This document shows, in pieces, positions 34,985-48,377 of a DNA stretch of 64,000 nt. The DNA is from Eulemur rufifrons (Eukaryota; Chordata; Mammalia; Primates; Lemuridae), in NCBI RefSeq assembly GCF_041146395.1, contig NC_090997.1, positions 32,343,501 through 32,407,500 of the forward strand, written 5' to 3'. The position numbers were made by a program, and so were the translations under genes. Positions within the stretch are counted from its first letter, which is position 1; every line of letters starts with the position of its first letter. Under the pieces are notes generated by a model. That model worked only from the letters and a program-made list of their open reading frames with translations, was not told the DNA's origin and ran no database searches.

Positions 34985-37900
34985 CATCGGTTAGTTCCAA
35001 TTGAAAGCAAGTACATGTAATGTTTGTTTTTCCATTCGTCAGATACTTCACTTAGGATAATGGTTTCCAGTTCTGTGCAAATTGTTGCAAAAGGCATTAA
35101 TTCATCCTTCTTTATGACTGATTATTACTCCATGGTATACATATACCACATTTTGTGAATCCACTTATGAATTGATGGGCACGTGGGTTGATTCCACATC
35201 TTTGCAATTGCGAATTGTGCTGTGATAAACATTCAAGTACAGGTGTCTTTTTGATAAAATGACTTCTTTTCCTTTGGGTAAATACCCAGTAGTGGGATTA
35301 CTGGATCAAATGGTTTGTCTACTTTTAGTTCTTTGAGGAATCTTCATACTGTTTTCTGTAGAGGTTGTACTAAGTTGCAGTCCCACCAACAACATATAAT
35401 CATTCCTTTCTCTCTGCACCCATGCCAGCATCTATAGTTTTTTGGACTTTTAAACAAAATCTCTTCTAACAGGGATAGGTGATAGCTCATTGTGGTTTTA
35501 ATTTGCATTTCCCTGACGATTAGTGGCATTGAGCATTTTTTATATGTTTATTGTTGGCCATGTGTCTATCTTCTTCTGAATAGCTTCTGTTCATGTCTTT
35601 TGCCCACTTTTTAACATAGTTATTTTTTTTTTCTTGCTGATTTGCTTCAGTTCTTCGTAGATTCTGGATATTAGCCCTTTATCGAATGTATACTGTGCAA
35701 ATATTTTCTCCCATTCTGTAGGTTGTCTGTGTGCTCTGTTAATTATTTCCTTACCTATAGAGAAGCTTTTTAGTTTAATCAAATCCCATTTACTTATTTT
35801 TGCTGTTGTTATAATTGTCATTGGGGTCTTAGTCATAAATTCTTTGCATAGGCCAATAGCTAGAAGAGTTTTTCCTACATTTTTTTTCCTAGAATTTTCA
35901 TGTTTTCATGACTTAGAAATATTTAAGTCTTTTATCCATCTCAAATTAATTTTTGTGAATGGTGAGAGGTAGGGGTCCTCTTTCATTCTTCTGCGTATGG
36001 CTATCCAATTTTCCCAGCACCATTTATTGAATAGGGATTGTATTCCCCAGTGTACATTATTGTCTGCTTTGTCAAAGATCGGTTGGCTGTAGGTAGATGG
36101 TTTTATATCTGGGTTCTCTATTCTGTTCCATTGGTCTATGTCTCCCTTTTTGTATCAATACCATGCTGCTTTGATTAGTATAGCTGTGTAGTATACTTTG
36201 AAGTCTGGTAATGTGATGCCTTCAGATTTGTTCTTTTTAAGATTACTTTGGCTATTTGAACTCTTTTCTGGTTCCAAATGAAGCCTAAAATTATTTTTTC
36301 CTAGACCTATGAAATACAATGTTGGTATTTTGATGGGGATTGCATTTAATTGGTAAATCACTTTTGGTAGTATGGACATTTTAACAGTGTTGATTCTACC
36401 AATCCATGAGCATGATATGTTTTTCCGTTTGTGTCATCTCTGATTTCTTTCCTCAGTGTTTTGTATTTCTCCTTGTAGAGATATTTCACCTCCTTGGTTA
36501 AGTATATTCCTAGGTATTTTCGTTCTAGCTTTCTTTGTAGCTATTGTGAATGAAATTGGGTCTTTGATTAGACTCTCAACTTGACTGTTATTGGTGTATA
36601 GAAATGCTACTAATTTATGTACATTGATTTTTTAACCCAAGACTTTGCTGAATTTATCAATTCCAGAAGTCTTTTGGTATGGAGTCTTTGGGGTTTTCTA
36701 GATACAAGATCATAATCATCAGTGAAAAGCGATAGTTTGGCCTCCTCTTTCCTGATTTGGATACCTTTTGTTTCTTTTTCTTGCTTGATTGCTTTGGTTA
36801 GGACTTCAGCACCATGTTGAATAGAAGTGGTGACAGTGGGCACCCTTGTTGTCTTCCAGTTGTTAGGGGGAATGTTTTCAGCTTTTCCCCATTTAGCATG
36901 ATGTTGGCTGTCAGTTTGTCATATATGGCTTTTATAATTTTGAGATATGTTCTTTCTATGCCTAGTTTGTTGAGGGTTTTTATCATGAAGGGGTGATGGA
37001 TTTTATTGAATGCTTTTTGTGCATCTGTTGAGATGATCATATGATCTTTGTTTTTGCTTCTGTTTCTGTGTTGAATCACATTTATTGATTAACATATGTG
37101 AGCCATCTTTGCAACCCTGGGATGAAGCCACCTTGATCATGGTGGATGATTTCTTTGATGTGCTGTTGAATTCACTTTGGTAGTGTTTTACTGAGGATTT
37201 TTGCATCTATATGCATAAGGAATATAGTTTTCTTTTTTTGCTGTCTCCTTTCCTGGCTTTTGTATCAGGGTGATACTGGCTACATACAATGAGCTGGAGA
37301 GAATTCCCTCCTTCTTGATATTATGGAATAATTCTGTAGTATGGGTACCAGCTCTTCTTTGTAGCATTCACCTGTGAATCCATCTGGTCTGGAGTTTTTT
37401 TGTTGTTGCTGTTGGAAGATTGTTTATTACTGCTTCAGTCTTGCTGCTCATTATTCATCTGTTCAGGAGTTTGCTTTCTTCCAGATTGAGGCTTGGGAGT
37501 TTTTGTGTTTTCAGGTATTTGTCCGTTTCCTCAATGTTTTCCAGTTTATGTGTGTAGAGATTTTCATAGTATTTGTGGATGATGTTTTGTATTTCTGTGG
37601 TTATCAGTTGTGATGTCTCCTTTTTCATTTCTGATTGAAGTTATTTGGGTTTTTTCTCTTCTATTCCTGGTTAATCTAGCAAGAGGTCTGTTGATTTTGT
37701 TTATCTTTTCAAAGAACAACTTTTTGTTTCATTGATCCTTTGTGTTATTATTTTTTGTTTTGTTTTCCATTTCATTTAGTTCTGCTCTGCCCTTAGTTAT
37801 TTCTTTTCTTCTGCTGGCTTTGGGTTTGGTTGCTTTTCCTTTTCTGGTTCCTTGAGATTTATATGTGGTTGTTAATTTGTGATCTTTCTCGTGTAGGCAT

Positions 37901-38540
37901 TTAAGGCTTTGAATTTTCCCCTGAGGAATGCTTTTGCTGAGTCCCATAGATTTTGGTAGCTTGTGTTCTCTTTGTCGTTCAGTTCAAAGAATATTTCAGT
38001 TTCCATCTTAATTTCATTCTTGACCCAATAATTGTTCAGCACCAGGTGGTTTGGTTTCCATAACTTTGTGTAAATTTGAGTGTTTCTCTTGGAATTAATT
38101 TCTAGTTTTATTCCACTGTGGTCTGAGAAGATACATGTTATGGTTTCAGTTTTTTGAATATGTTGAGACCTGTTTTGTGGCCTAAGATGTGACCAGTCTT
38201 GGAGAATATCCCATATGCTCGTGAGAAGAATATATATTCAGTAGTTCTTAGGTAGAATGTTCTGTAAATGTCTGTTAGGTCTATTTAATTTGGAGTCTAG
38301 TTTAAGTCCATTGTTTCATTATTTGCTTTCTGCCTTGATGATTTGTCCAGCTCTGACTGTGGGCCGTTAAAGTCCCCAGCAATTATGATGGTGCTATTTA
38401 TTTCTTTGCTTAGATTTGGTAAAATGTGCTTGATGTATCTAGGAACTCCTATGTTAGGTGCATATATATTTAGAATTGTTATGTTGTCTTCTTGAGTTGC
38501 TCCCCTGCTCCCCTTATTATATAATGACTCTTTTTGTCTT
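34985..38540 (-). pseudogene. L1 ORF2 remnant (endonuclease and reverse transcriptase)
   Basis: Recognisable blocks on the - strand include IIIAGDFN (endonuclease), a segment with [10 protein letters not shown] and [14 protein letters not shown] near 36800-37080 (reverse-transcriptase fingers/palm), SLFTDDYDL near 36730, and [13 protein letters not shown] near 35770. The first roughly 100 codons of ORF2 are absent: sequence passes from the ORF1 end into KKDKKSHYI within about 40 nt. Many stops are present. Confidence 0.8.
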
Positions 38541-38574
38541 TCTTCATGTTTTATTAATTTATTGATGATTTTAC

Positions 38575-39540
38575 ACTGGTGGGTATCTCCTGTGGTGATC
38601 TGTGTGTAATGCAGTTCTGAATATTTCCTATAGGGCCTGTCTGTTCATGGCAAATTCACCCAGTGTTTGTTGGTCTGAAAAAGACTTAATTTCTCCATCA
38701 ATTGTGAAACTTAGTTTTGCAGGATACAAAGGCTAGCAGTTGTTTTGTTTAAGAAGATTGAAGATGGGGCTCCAGTCCTTTCTGGCTTGTAAAGTTTTTG
38801 CTGAGAAGTCTGAAGTTAGCCTGGTGAGTTTTCCTTTGTAGGTTAGTTGTTGCTTTTGTCTTGCTGCTTGCAGAATTTTCTCCTTCATTTTGACTTTGGC
38901 CAGGTTGATTCCTATTTGTCTTGGAGATGTCCTATTTGCTATGAATCTTCCCAGTGTTTGATGTCTATCTCATATTTATCTGTATATCTAAATCTCTGGT
39001 AATACCAGGAAGTTTTCCTCAATAGTTCCCTCAAATAGGTTTTCCATACTTTTACCTTTTTCTTCTGCTCCATCAGGGAGACCTATAATTTGTATGTTAG
39101 TTTGCTTCACATAGTCCCATATCTCACTCAGTGATTGATCAGGCATTTTTATTCTTTTCTCTGCCACTTTGAATGACTGGGTTAGCTCGAGAGCCTTGTC
39201 TTCAAGCTCTGAGATTCTTTCTTCTCCTCGGTTTAGTTTGTTGTTGAAGCTTTCTGCTGTGTTTTGGAATTCCCTAAATGAATCTTTCATTCTTTAAGTT
39301 CTATGATATCTTTTCTTATGTTGTCTAGCTCTTTAGCAAGTTTTTCATTGATTTCATGAAGTATTTTTTTTGGCTTTTCTTAGTAGGTTTTCAAGGTTCT
39401 CTTAAATTCCATTTATCTTAGTTGCTATTAATATTCTGAATTGCATTTCTGTCATTTCAACAATTTCCTTTTGAATGGAGTCCACTCCTGTAGCACTATT
39501 GTGATTCTTGGTGGTGTTGAACTATTTTGTTTTTTCATGT
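38575..39540 (-). pseudogene. L1 ORF1 remnant
   Basis: The intact part, 39290-38988, gives 100 residues with a heptad-like Glu/Leu pattern, then the start of the RNA-recognition fold. Later frames still show LAKVKMKEKILQAARQK and TYKGK, the C-terminal domain of L1 ORF1p, an RNA-binding chaperone of the L1 ribonucleoprotein. Stops and a frameshift divide it. Confidence 0.8.
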
Positions 39541-39544
39541 TGCC

Positions 39545-41570
39545 AGGGTTCTTTTGCTGGTTTCTTCTCATTTGACTCCTCTTCTCTCAGTTCTGGGTTA
39601 ATAGGATTTCAGGGCACCTGCTCTCCTTTGCTTTGAACTTTCTTGTTTAGTTAGGGGAATGGGAGGACCCTAGGTGGAGCTTTTGTGTCCTACTCTAGAA
39701 TGTTGATCTGTCAGGGGAGGGGCAGATGCAGTGAGAGCTTGTAGAATAGCTCTTCTGTTCTGACCCGTTCCTCTGTGATTGAGCCAGTACTGGATGATCT
39801 TTGTGTGGGGTAGAGGGTTTTCCCCTGCTCGTTGTTAGGAGTTTGAGTTTGGGGCTGGATGCAACCCTCTCCATGGCAGCTGTTGTTGTGGGGCATTGTT
39901 CTGCTTGGGGTCACCCAGTGGAAGTGACAGTGGCAGCTGGGTGAATCTGTTTAGGCGCAGTGGTCCTGGGTGACTGGGCTGTGGTCATTTGCAAAAACCA
40001 GGTCCAGGAGTAATGGCCACTCAGGGCTGGGGGAGCACAGGACATCAGGGAGGTTCTGCTGGCCCAGCGGCAGTGGTAGAGACTCAGGTTGGGTGGGGTC
40101 TTGGGGCCCAGGCGTAACTCTGGAATCTTGGGGGTGGTGTTGCAGGCTTGGCAGGGGCCCTGGAGCTACAGGGGCAGAGCCTCAGGCTCAGGCACAGTGA
40201 GAGCTTCAGAGCTGGATCTGGGCATTATGGGGGCAGAGCCACATAGATGGAGTGGCTGTTCTGCCAGCGTGGGAACTGTTGATGTCCAATCATGCAGGCT
40301 GGGATTTGACTCAGTCACCCAGGGACTGCGAAGGAGTGCCTGAGCTGCTAGTTGGCCGAGTTTCTCCCCTCCCTACCTAGGTCCTGCTGAGGCAGTCGCC
40401 CAAGGCTTCCCTGTTGGGGCCTGTGGCATCTGAGGCTCCTCCTCTGCTAAGATGGGGGCAGCGCGGGAGGAGGGAGTGCTCTGCCCCCAGTCTCAGGGCA
40501 CAGCATGGGCGAGCGTCTGTTCTGTCTGCTCCTTCCCTGGCCTGGCTTGCATGATGTGAAGGCTACTGCTGGAAAGCTGAGTCCCGAGCAGACCTGGCGC
40601 CATGCACCAGAGCTATCAGGATGGCATCGACTGCAGAAACCCAGGATCAGCAGCCACCAGATCTGTGCTACGCCTGTTTTCCTGTGCCATGTCTCTGCAC
40701 AGACTCTGAGCAGCTCCTAGATCAGCCCAGAGGTCTGCAGTTGAGGAGGGAGACCCCTTCCACCTTGAGCCACCTGCAACTTTTATTCCTCTCCTAAAAA
40801 GAGCCTGCTCCTGCAGGCTGCCTCTATTCTGCTGTCTCCCCCTACCCCTAGCAGTGTGAATTATATTGGGACCTCCAGCTTAATCTCTGAGATGGTGAGT
40901 GGTGTTTGTGAGTAAGAATCTGCCACACCCTGTTTGATTGAGCCAGCAGATGCTCTAATGAACTGTACAGTTGTTCTTTGTATCGGTAGTTGGTGCTTTA
41001 CAGGAAAGAGCCAGCTGCAGTGCTGTTCTTTGGTGCCTGTAATCGGCTCTAGCCCCTCAGGAGAACTCCAATGCTCTTGCAGCGCGAGGGGCCCTAGAGC
41101 TCCCAGAGGATTGCTTGTTCTCCACCACAGCAGAAGTAGGTCCTAGGCATGAAAGGTCAGCTCCCAGGCCGCCGGGGAAAGCTGCTGGGAAGTGGGCTGA
41201 AGTGGCCTCACCAAACCAGAAGGTCTTCTCATGGGGAAGTGTCCATTTGTAATTCACCAACTGGCTATCCGGAGTGAGTTCCACTCTTCTCCCTCTTCCC
41301 CTGCCCTGTGATTCTCCTTGCAGTGTCTGGTTGCAAACAGGCACCCCAACTTGCTGAGCTCGTCTGCAGTGGCTACGGGTTGGGACTTCACTACCCTAGG
41401 TCCTGCCCCAGTCAGAATGCCCAGCTTTCCTGTGGGGGGATGGGTGTTCCACCAGTTCGCTGCAGCTCGGACCCACACAGGCACAGAGTGCTGAGGGTGT
41501 CTGGGAGGATGGCATCCTCTCAGTGCTCTAAAGAGCATCTCACAAAGAATCAAGTAATCTCAGTAATTTA
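39545..41570 (-). promoter_or_regulatory. L1 5' UTR, GC-rich internal promoter region (decayed)
   Basis: GC content and CpG frequency rise sharply relative to the surrounding intron, as expected for the internal promoter region of a full-length L1. The open frames on both strands here (for example 40089-40343, 41057-41344, 41254-41553) reflect composition and show no known protein. Promoter activity is not shown. Confidence 0.6.
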
Positions 41571-42500
41571 AAATCTAGCTCAGGGGTGTAGTCATGTGTT
41601 TCTGTATTCACTGTTAAAATTGATTTGATTTTATCTATTCTTTTTTTCCCTATTCTTATCCTTACCTCAGGGAAATTTCTGCCTAAACATTTAATAAATG
41701 TTACTTCAAATTATTTTAAATACTGAATTATATAGAGAAGTAGATAGAAATTCCCTCAGCTTTTTATTAATTGAAACACTCAAAGGAACATACAGCTTTG
41801 GGTGCAAGTTTATGAGAAAAGTTTGCAAATTTTGGTTTCCCTATTCATGCTCGTGTTCAGGAAATAAAGGTTTTAACTTATCACGATGGTCAAGACAACG
41901 CTAGTGAAATGTAGCTATCAGTACATAACCTATTTGATGACTAACAACATATATATATCCAGTTTTATATAATGGGAGATATGAACATGTTATCCTTTTT
42001 CCTTCAAATACATTTATTTCAAAAAGATTTTCTGGACAGAAACAAACTAAAGAATAAAACCCACAGAAAGCACTCTACTTACCTTTTTAGCAGAAGATTC
42101 CTACAGAGAAATTTCTAACCATTTCTCAAAGTCCACATGCTATAAAATAAAACAAGTTTGGGAATGAGCTGAGTAAAAGAATGCCATATTTGGCATCAGT
42201 GGTCCTAGTGGTCCACAATTTCCAGCGGTCCGGGGAAACCACCAGTATCGTAGAGCTACATATTTGACCAGATCTGGAGGATGTTTGTGTGGTTGTGTGC
42301 ACATCACCCTTTTTTGGGGAGAGGAGTGAAGGGGGAGGAAGACTATAGCAGAAGTGCCCAGGAAATTTTATAGTCTTATGGTTTTCTGATATGGTTTAAA
42401 ACCTATTTAACAACTTGTATTGCTTCTGTTCAGAAGAGTATGCTCAGTGTTATTCTTAATATGAACTATTATTATCCTTTCAGAAAGGAGGTCTTAAGAA

Positions 42501-42507
42501 GTGTGTG

Positions 42508-42540
<33 letters not shown>
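42501..42540. repeat. (TG)n microsatellite, 40 bp
   Basis: TG units with one C interruption at about 42514. Confidence 0.95.
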
Positions 42541-43339
42541 AATCACACTGTGTAGGAAAGAAAATGCAGATAGGTGAATATATCAGTATAAGGGAACCTG
42601 GCAATGGGCAGATACTTGCAAGTGGTCTGAGTCCATGCTAGGGCAATTGGGGAACTGGTACCAGACACGGGTGGAGGAGGAGGGGGCTTGATGATATCAC
42701 AAACTTTAGAAGATAGCAAGAAGGGGCAGCTTCTGGGTAGTTTTGAAACAGCACAGAAACCTCCAGAGAATGTGCTGGTGGATGAGAGACATCAAAGAGA
42801 GAATAGTTAGGTGTTTCAAAGAGCAAAAATGACCTGTGCATGAGTCTACTTCAGACTGCTAGTAACAGAAAGCCTGAAAATGGTTTAAACGTAAGAACGC
42901 TTAATTATCTCACTGGATGAGAAATCTGGAGGCCTGGTGGTTTGGGGCTGTGCAGTGGTGAAACAGTGCGGTCAGGGAGTCGGGTTCCTCTTTCCTTCTT
43001 CCCATTCTGCCACCCTCATCACAGCACTGGCTTTTCTCTGTAGTCTTGTCCCGTCCTGATCAATAAGTGGATGGTGCATCTCCCAGCATCCCATCCGCAT
43101 GGGACTACACCCAAAGGGTGGTTGTTCTTCATCAGTTTCTTTTCTCAGGAAAAATTTTCCCAGAAAATTCTCCAGCAGAATTCCCAGGGTGTGCTTGGTC
43201 AGAAATTGGATTTCATGACCTAACTCTAGTTGCAAGAGAGGCCAGGAAAATAGCATTCAACCTCTACAGTGGAGGTGGGCTTTGCCAGCAAGAAGTACCC
43301 AGGTGGGGCCTTGGCAGTCTGTAGCATCTGGCACAGGTG

Positions 43340-43537
43340 TCGTTCATCCTTACAGCAACTCTTTAGGGTAGAGAGTATTTTGTGCACACACACACACACA
43401 CTTTTTCATTTTTTTTTTTAACAGACAATAAAACTAAGCTAACAGAAATTAACTTCAAAGGCACAACTACTATATAGTAGAACTAGGACTCAAACCTAGA
43501 TCTGTCTGACTCCAAAGTCCAATCTCAGCTCTTAAGA
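43340..43537 (+). repeat. MIR element interrupted by (CA)n
   Basis: CTTACAGCAACTCTTTAGGG leads into (CA)n at 43385-43402, then AGAACTAGGACTCAAACC and GTCTGACTCCAAAGTCC of the MIR 3' half. Confidence 0.65.
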
Positions 43538-43596
43538 TGAACCGAAGTATTAATAAGTTGTTCAACCCAAGTATTAATTAAATTATCTTAAGAAAC

Positions 43597-43828
43597 AGAT
43601 AGTGCTATGTGCCAGGAACTATTTTGAGTGCTGATAGATATGTATTCATTGAATCTTTACAACAATCCCAAGGTTGGTGAACTACCATTTCCATTTTATA
43701 GACGGAAGAAACTGAGGCACAGAAAGGTTAGGTGAATTGCCTGAGGTCACACAGCTAATAGGTTATAGAACCAGGATTTGGACCAGGTAGTCTGGCTCCA
43801 GGGCTTAATGTTCTTAACACTATGTTGA
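43597..43828 (+). repeat. MIR element, well preserved
   Basis: GTGCCAGGAACTATTTTGAG, GAAACTGAGGCACAGAAAGG, GAGGTCACACAGCTAATAGG and GTCTGGCTCCAGGGCTTAAT follow the MIR consensus closely. Confidence 0.88.
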
Positions 43829-44455
43829 GCTGTGATAGAAAATAAAACTCTAACAATACCAGGTGAGATTGCACCACACAAAATAGACATTGGACCCATT
43901 TGTCAGCTCAATAGATGGCAGTATTACGTCATGAGGGGAATACTGGATTTAGAGATAATACCTGTATTTTGTCTGACTTCTAGCATCTTTGTTTTGGTGA
44001 TAGAAATAAGAACCCTTGTATGGTTGATGACCAAAATAAATAGGGTGCTTTATGTGAAGCATCTAGCACAGTAAGTTGCACACAGTCCTGTGCTGAGACT
44101 ATAACCTGAACGCTAGGTCAGAAGAGATCAGTAAGAGGTAGTTCAGACCTTTGAAGGGGTGTGTAGAGGAGGGTCTCAAATTATGCTGAGTAACATAGAA
44201 ATAAGACTCCTGCTGGGTTATTCCTCAAATAGCCACTGCCATTGAGAGAGAAAGAGGGAGACAGATGGAAATAGTGATCGCAAAGCATGGTTTTTGGCCT
44301 ATAGAGGATTTGCAGCTGTCTCAAAGAACTGAGGAAATTTGGTTGCCTCAGAAATCTAGTTTATCACCATTTTTTAAACATTTAAAAAGAAATTTGGTTT
44401 TATCTTTATATATTTCCTGTATTTTGAGTCTATAAAATGGTATAGAGATATTTGA

Positions 44456-44488
44456 GATATATATATATATATACACATATATATATTT
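44456..44488. repeat. (AT)n tract
   Basis: Alternating AT with a short ACAC interruption. Confidence 0.9.
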
Positions 44489-45475
44489 AAACAATTCTAT
44501 AAAGTTTTTTCCTTACACCACTTCTCAGCAATCTCAATAGCAGCTTTAAATCAATGTGTACCTGTCTTCTGAAAGATTGATAGCACCACAGGGCTTCCCC
44601 CTACACAGCATTGTAATGCCTATTCATAGGAGCATCCCCTGCTCAAAAGTTGGCCGGATTGTAGGAATGTGCAGAAGTAGATTGTCCTCCTGGTGCAGGA
44701 GATTGGCAGCTTGGTAGGGGCTTGGAAAGGAGGGACGAACAAAGCCAGGAGGATTAGGATCATCTTTTAAGGCCATGTCTGTCTTTTTAGCAAATTAGCC
44801 TAATACCAACTATTTAGTAATAAGAAAAGTTAACTAAAAAATAAAAATAATTCCACCTAACTCCCAGGTACTTTATTTTAAAACATTTGAAAACAACATA
44901 AAGCTTGAAAATTTTGATATCCTTCCAATGGACATTTGTGACTTTGGATTTACAAAGTAAAACACATGGAAGTTTATTTGATTTCATAAATCAAGTCATG
45001 TATTTTAATATAAAAGAATTCCAAATAACATTTTTATTAAGAAAAAAACTTTAAATGATTTCTTGAGTAGAAAACAAAAAGCGTTCTTTGATCAATGTGA
45101 AAATTTAGAAAGCTTTAAGAAGTTTTGCCATTAAGGAGAGCATGCACCACTGCCTCTCATGGAAAATAGCCTTCTTTAAACAATGCTGTTTCCACTTTAA
45201 ATTCATCCCTGCTTATCATGACACCTCACTAGTTACCTAAGAAGAATTAGACTTGGCAGTTTTCATTGTAGCAAGGGTGTACTAAAGGCTGAATGTTCAC
45301 GCTCAGTCAAAAATGATAATGAAAAACATAACATCCATTTACTTATCACATTCTTATCTGCCTAAAACTAGATTAGTAATACATAAAATCTCATGTTGCT
45401 CTTTGACATTTTAAAAATTATTTGTGCAAATAGATTATGACCAGCTAATGCCTCTGACATTCAAGTAAAGGAAGA

Positions 45476-45560
45476 ATTCAATTAATATTTATTGAGGACC
45501 AGCAGAGTTCATGGAACTCCAGTAAATACCAGAAAATGCAGCTCTGCGTGTTTACAGTAG
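45476..45560 (-). repeat. L2 fragment, antisense
   Basis: ATTCAATTAATATTTATTGA followed by GGACC resembles the reverse L2 3' end; short and weak. Confidence 0.4.
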
Positions 45561-47740
45561 TGCAAGTGGGAACTGGAGTTGCAGTCTGGAAACTGAAAGA
45601 CAAGAGAATTATCATGGAGGGAAGAGATGGGATTATGTAAGAGAATTGGTTGTGAGAATTCAGTTTGAAGTCTGGATTAATGCTAAAAATTTTTAATTGA
45701 AATTTTATTTTCCTTAATTCAAAGGTTAATTTTCTTGCTGTTGCTGGTTAGAGCAGAAGCAGATAAGTTTATTTTGTAGTATGCAAACATATTTCAAGTA
45801 TAAATCTAATGTTTTATGGAGATCATCTTTAGAATGAATAACAGTTGGAAAAGATAAATAAGTACCCAGATAAGAGTGCCTTACTTTTGTAGGGCATTTT
45901 ATGATTTAAAACCCATCTACATCTTGTTGAGCAGAGAGCCTGGGAGTACCTCTCAGGTGCTATGATAGGACAGTTGGAACATAACAGTAGGAGGACAGGA
46001 TACGGCTCCAGCCAGCCAGGCGGCAGGTATAGTGGTGCTGTGGCAGCAGTGATGCATCGAGCTGTGGACAGAGTGACTGTGGAGACACACTTCTGATTTA
46101 GAGAGAGAACCCTGGCCTTACTGTAATCGGTGAACTGGAGAGAGGAGGCCCTGGTGTAGGGATTCCAGTTAAGAAGCAGTTGTGACATGATGGGCGCACA
46201 GTTGCGTGGAAGCTGTGGCTATGAAAACAGACAGGAAGAGGAGCCAGCTCAGGGTGTGCCTGCCCAATCTAAGTATATTAAGATGCCATGAAAAACTGAA
46301 ACTGAAAAAGGCAAGGTGCTTGGGAAGGCCACCACTTTGCAGCCCCTGGACTAGAGAAACATTTGGGAGGCAGAGTCAGTAGGCTTGAGTGACCAGATGT
46401 GGGTGGTATGGCCTGCAGTGGAAGTGGTGCCGGGCATTGTGGGCAGGAGTCATGCATTGCCTCAGAAGGGAGCCTCGCCAAGTACTGTGCCTAGGCTGGG
46501 CAGTAAGGCCAGCCCCTGTCCTCAAGGTTCTCTTTTAGGGAGGTAAGTCGTTGGCCATGTAAACTATTTTAACTGTGGGTAGGGAAGGGGAACTGGTTTC
46601 TGCCCGGAGGTTAACAGGAAAAATTTCTCAAACTGGTTATAGCAGTTGGATTTTCCAGGTGCACCAGCCAGACCTCTCTTGAAGTTCTGCGCTTACTGTG
46701 CACATTCCCTTGAAGTGATGTACAGATTAAATTGAGGCACTTTATGTAAAGCATTGGTCTTAGTACTGGGCACATAAAATTTAAATAAATAAATAAAATA
46801 TTAGTGCTTAAACATGTATTAAAATGTAAAGTGTTATATTCTTATTTCCTTTTAGTTTATAAATTATCATTCATAGGCACTTGGAATGAACCAAAAGGAA
46901 GACACTAAATATTGTTTAAAATACTTAGTTCATCTTTTTCCCTTTTGGATTATTGGTGTCAGATGAGTTCTGGTATAGTCACAGTTAATAGAATAGAAAG
47001 GCTCCTTACCATATTGAGGATTTCTAGGTAACAGAGACTGGCCTCCAAGACTTTTGTCATATTTGAAATGTTATCTTCTTTCTAAGCATCTCTGTATCTT
47101 GGTGTGAAGTAGGCCAGTGAATGCATGCTGGGCATGCCTTATGTTCATGTAAGATATAGCACTGATTTTAACATTTTTTTTCTGTAGCTCAAAACATTTT
47201 AACCTTTTCTTGTCAATTTCTGGTATGTGTTTAAAACATTCATCTCTCAGCTCAATTCCCAAGTAAATGCCAGCCTGAAATCTTAAGGTAATGAAAGAGA
47301 ATAGTTGACCACAAGCTACTGACTCTAGGTTTGATGCCTTGAAATCCCTTCTTCATTTTACTGCATTGTCCTAATTTCTTCTGTTTGCTCATTGCCTGTT
47401 CAAAGGGTCCTTTGTGCTTCATTATTGTTCTTTATGATGTTGTCTCCAGCTAAATTTCTTCCATTTGCCTTAGGCTTTTCTTGTACTCTGGAGCTCCCAT
47501 TATTTTTATTGTCCACCAACTACTGTTTCTGCATACTGATTAAAGGGAGCTGCTGGCTGCTCCCACCACTATTCTGTAGCTGAGCAAGGAACACACACAG
47601 TAAGGTGCATGTCAGTGGTGGATTTTGATCAGTTTGCAGAGACATCACCTTATCGGCCCCCTTATCTCATGGAAGACACTGTGTGGTTGTTCTGAGGTCC
47701 TCCACCCTGAAACAGGAAGTTTCCATTTGTCTGGATGTGG

Positions 47741-47748
47741 GTGCGCGC

Positions 47749-47782
<34 letters not shown>
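47741..47782. repeat. (TG)n tract with CG-rich start
   Basis: GTGCGCGCGTGCG followed by about 14 GT units: an alternating purine-pyrimidine tract of 42 bp. Confidence 0.95.
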
Positions 47783-47784
<2 letters not shown>

Positions 47785-48377
47785 AAGCATGCACATGCGC
47801 AAACAAGACATAACCCATCCTGATTTAAATGTTTTTCTTAAATTATGGTGATTTAAACTATTAGATTTGAATAAGCCTTTTTCTTTCTAAATTTCTAAGT
47901 TATCTATCTGAAAAACTATTTTCAATGTCTTCGTGTTCTGTTGCCTTTGTGGCCTCTGAGCTTTTATTCAGTCAGCAAGAACCATATTGTTAGTGGGCTC
48001 TTGATCAAAAGGATGCATTTAATTCCTAGTGATTTGTGAATACTCTCCATTGACCAAGGGCTGATTATATCCCATATAGGTGCTGCCCTCAGTCTAGTTT
48101 GCTCATTGATGACCATATCCTCTGGTTTCCCTCCCTGTAAATTGAGAAGACATTGGAGTTGGTACAAGGACAGGAGAGAAGATGAGAAAGTGTTGAAGTT
48201 CTATGCCAAATAATTTTTGGATGGTTTAAGTCACTGCTTCTGAAACTTAGTACAAATAATTAATTACCAACTATTTAAAAGTTGGTTTTCAATTTCCAGA
48301 ATTTTAAGTGATTTCTCTGTAATTAGGTACAGTTGTAATTACATGGCTTTTGATGAAATGTGGTTTGAAGAAAACTA

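Larger units (their letters stand above)
34763..41570 (-). mobile_element. Near-full-length L1 retrotransposon, antisense, defective
   Basis: Read on the - strand, the order is: GC-rich 5' UTR (about 41570-39545), ORF1 (about 39540-38575), ORF2 (about 38540-34985), short 3' UTR, and A-rich tail at 34792-34763. ORF1 keeps a coiled coil (NKLNRGEERISELEDKALEL) and the RRM-type IIGLPDGAEEKGK segment. ORF2 keeps endonuclease AGDFN near 38370, reverse-transcriptase FTDD near 36720, and the 3' Cys-rich end. Both are broken by stops and frameshifts, so it cannot move. The 5' UTR is about 2 kb, longer than in human L1. No clear target-site duplication was found. Confidence 0.88.

Noticed and set aside
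39970..41571. Cluster of overlapping open frames on both strands
   Set aside because: Explained by the GC-rich L1 5' UTR, where stop codons are rare by composition.
45829..46188. A 119-residue - strand open frame in a GC-richer stretch
   Set aside because: No motif, signal or known similarity. The region looks like old repeat sequence.
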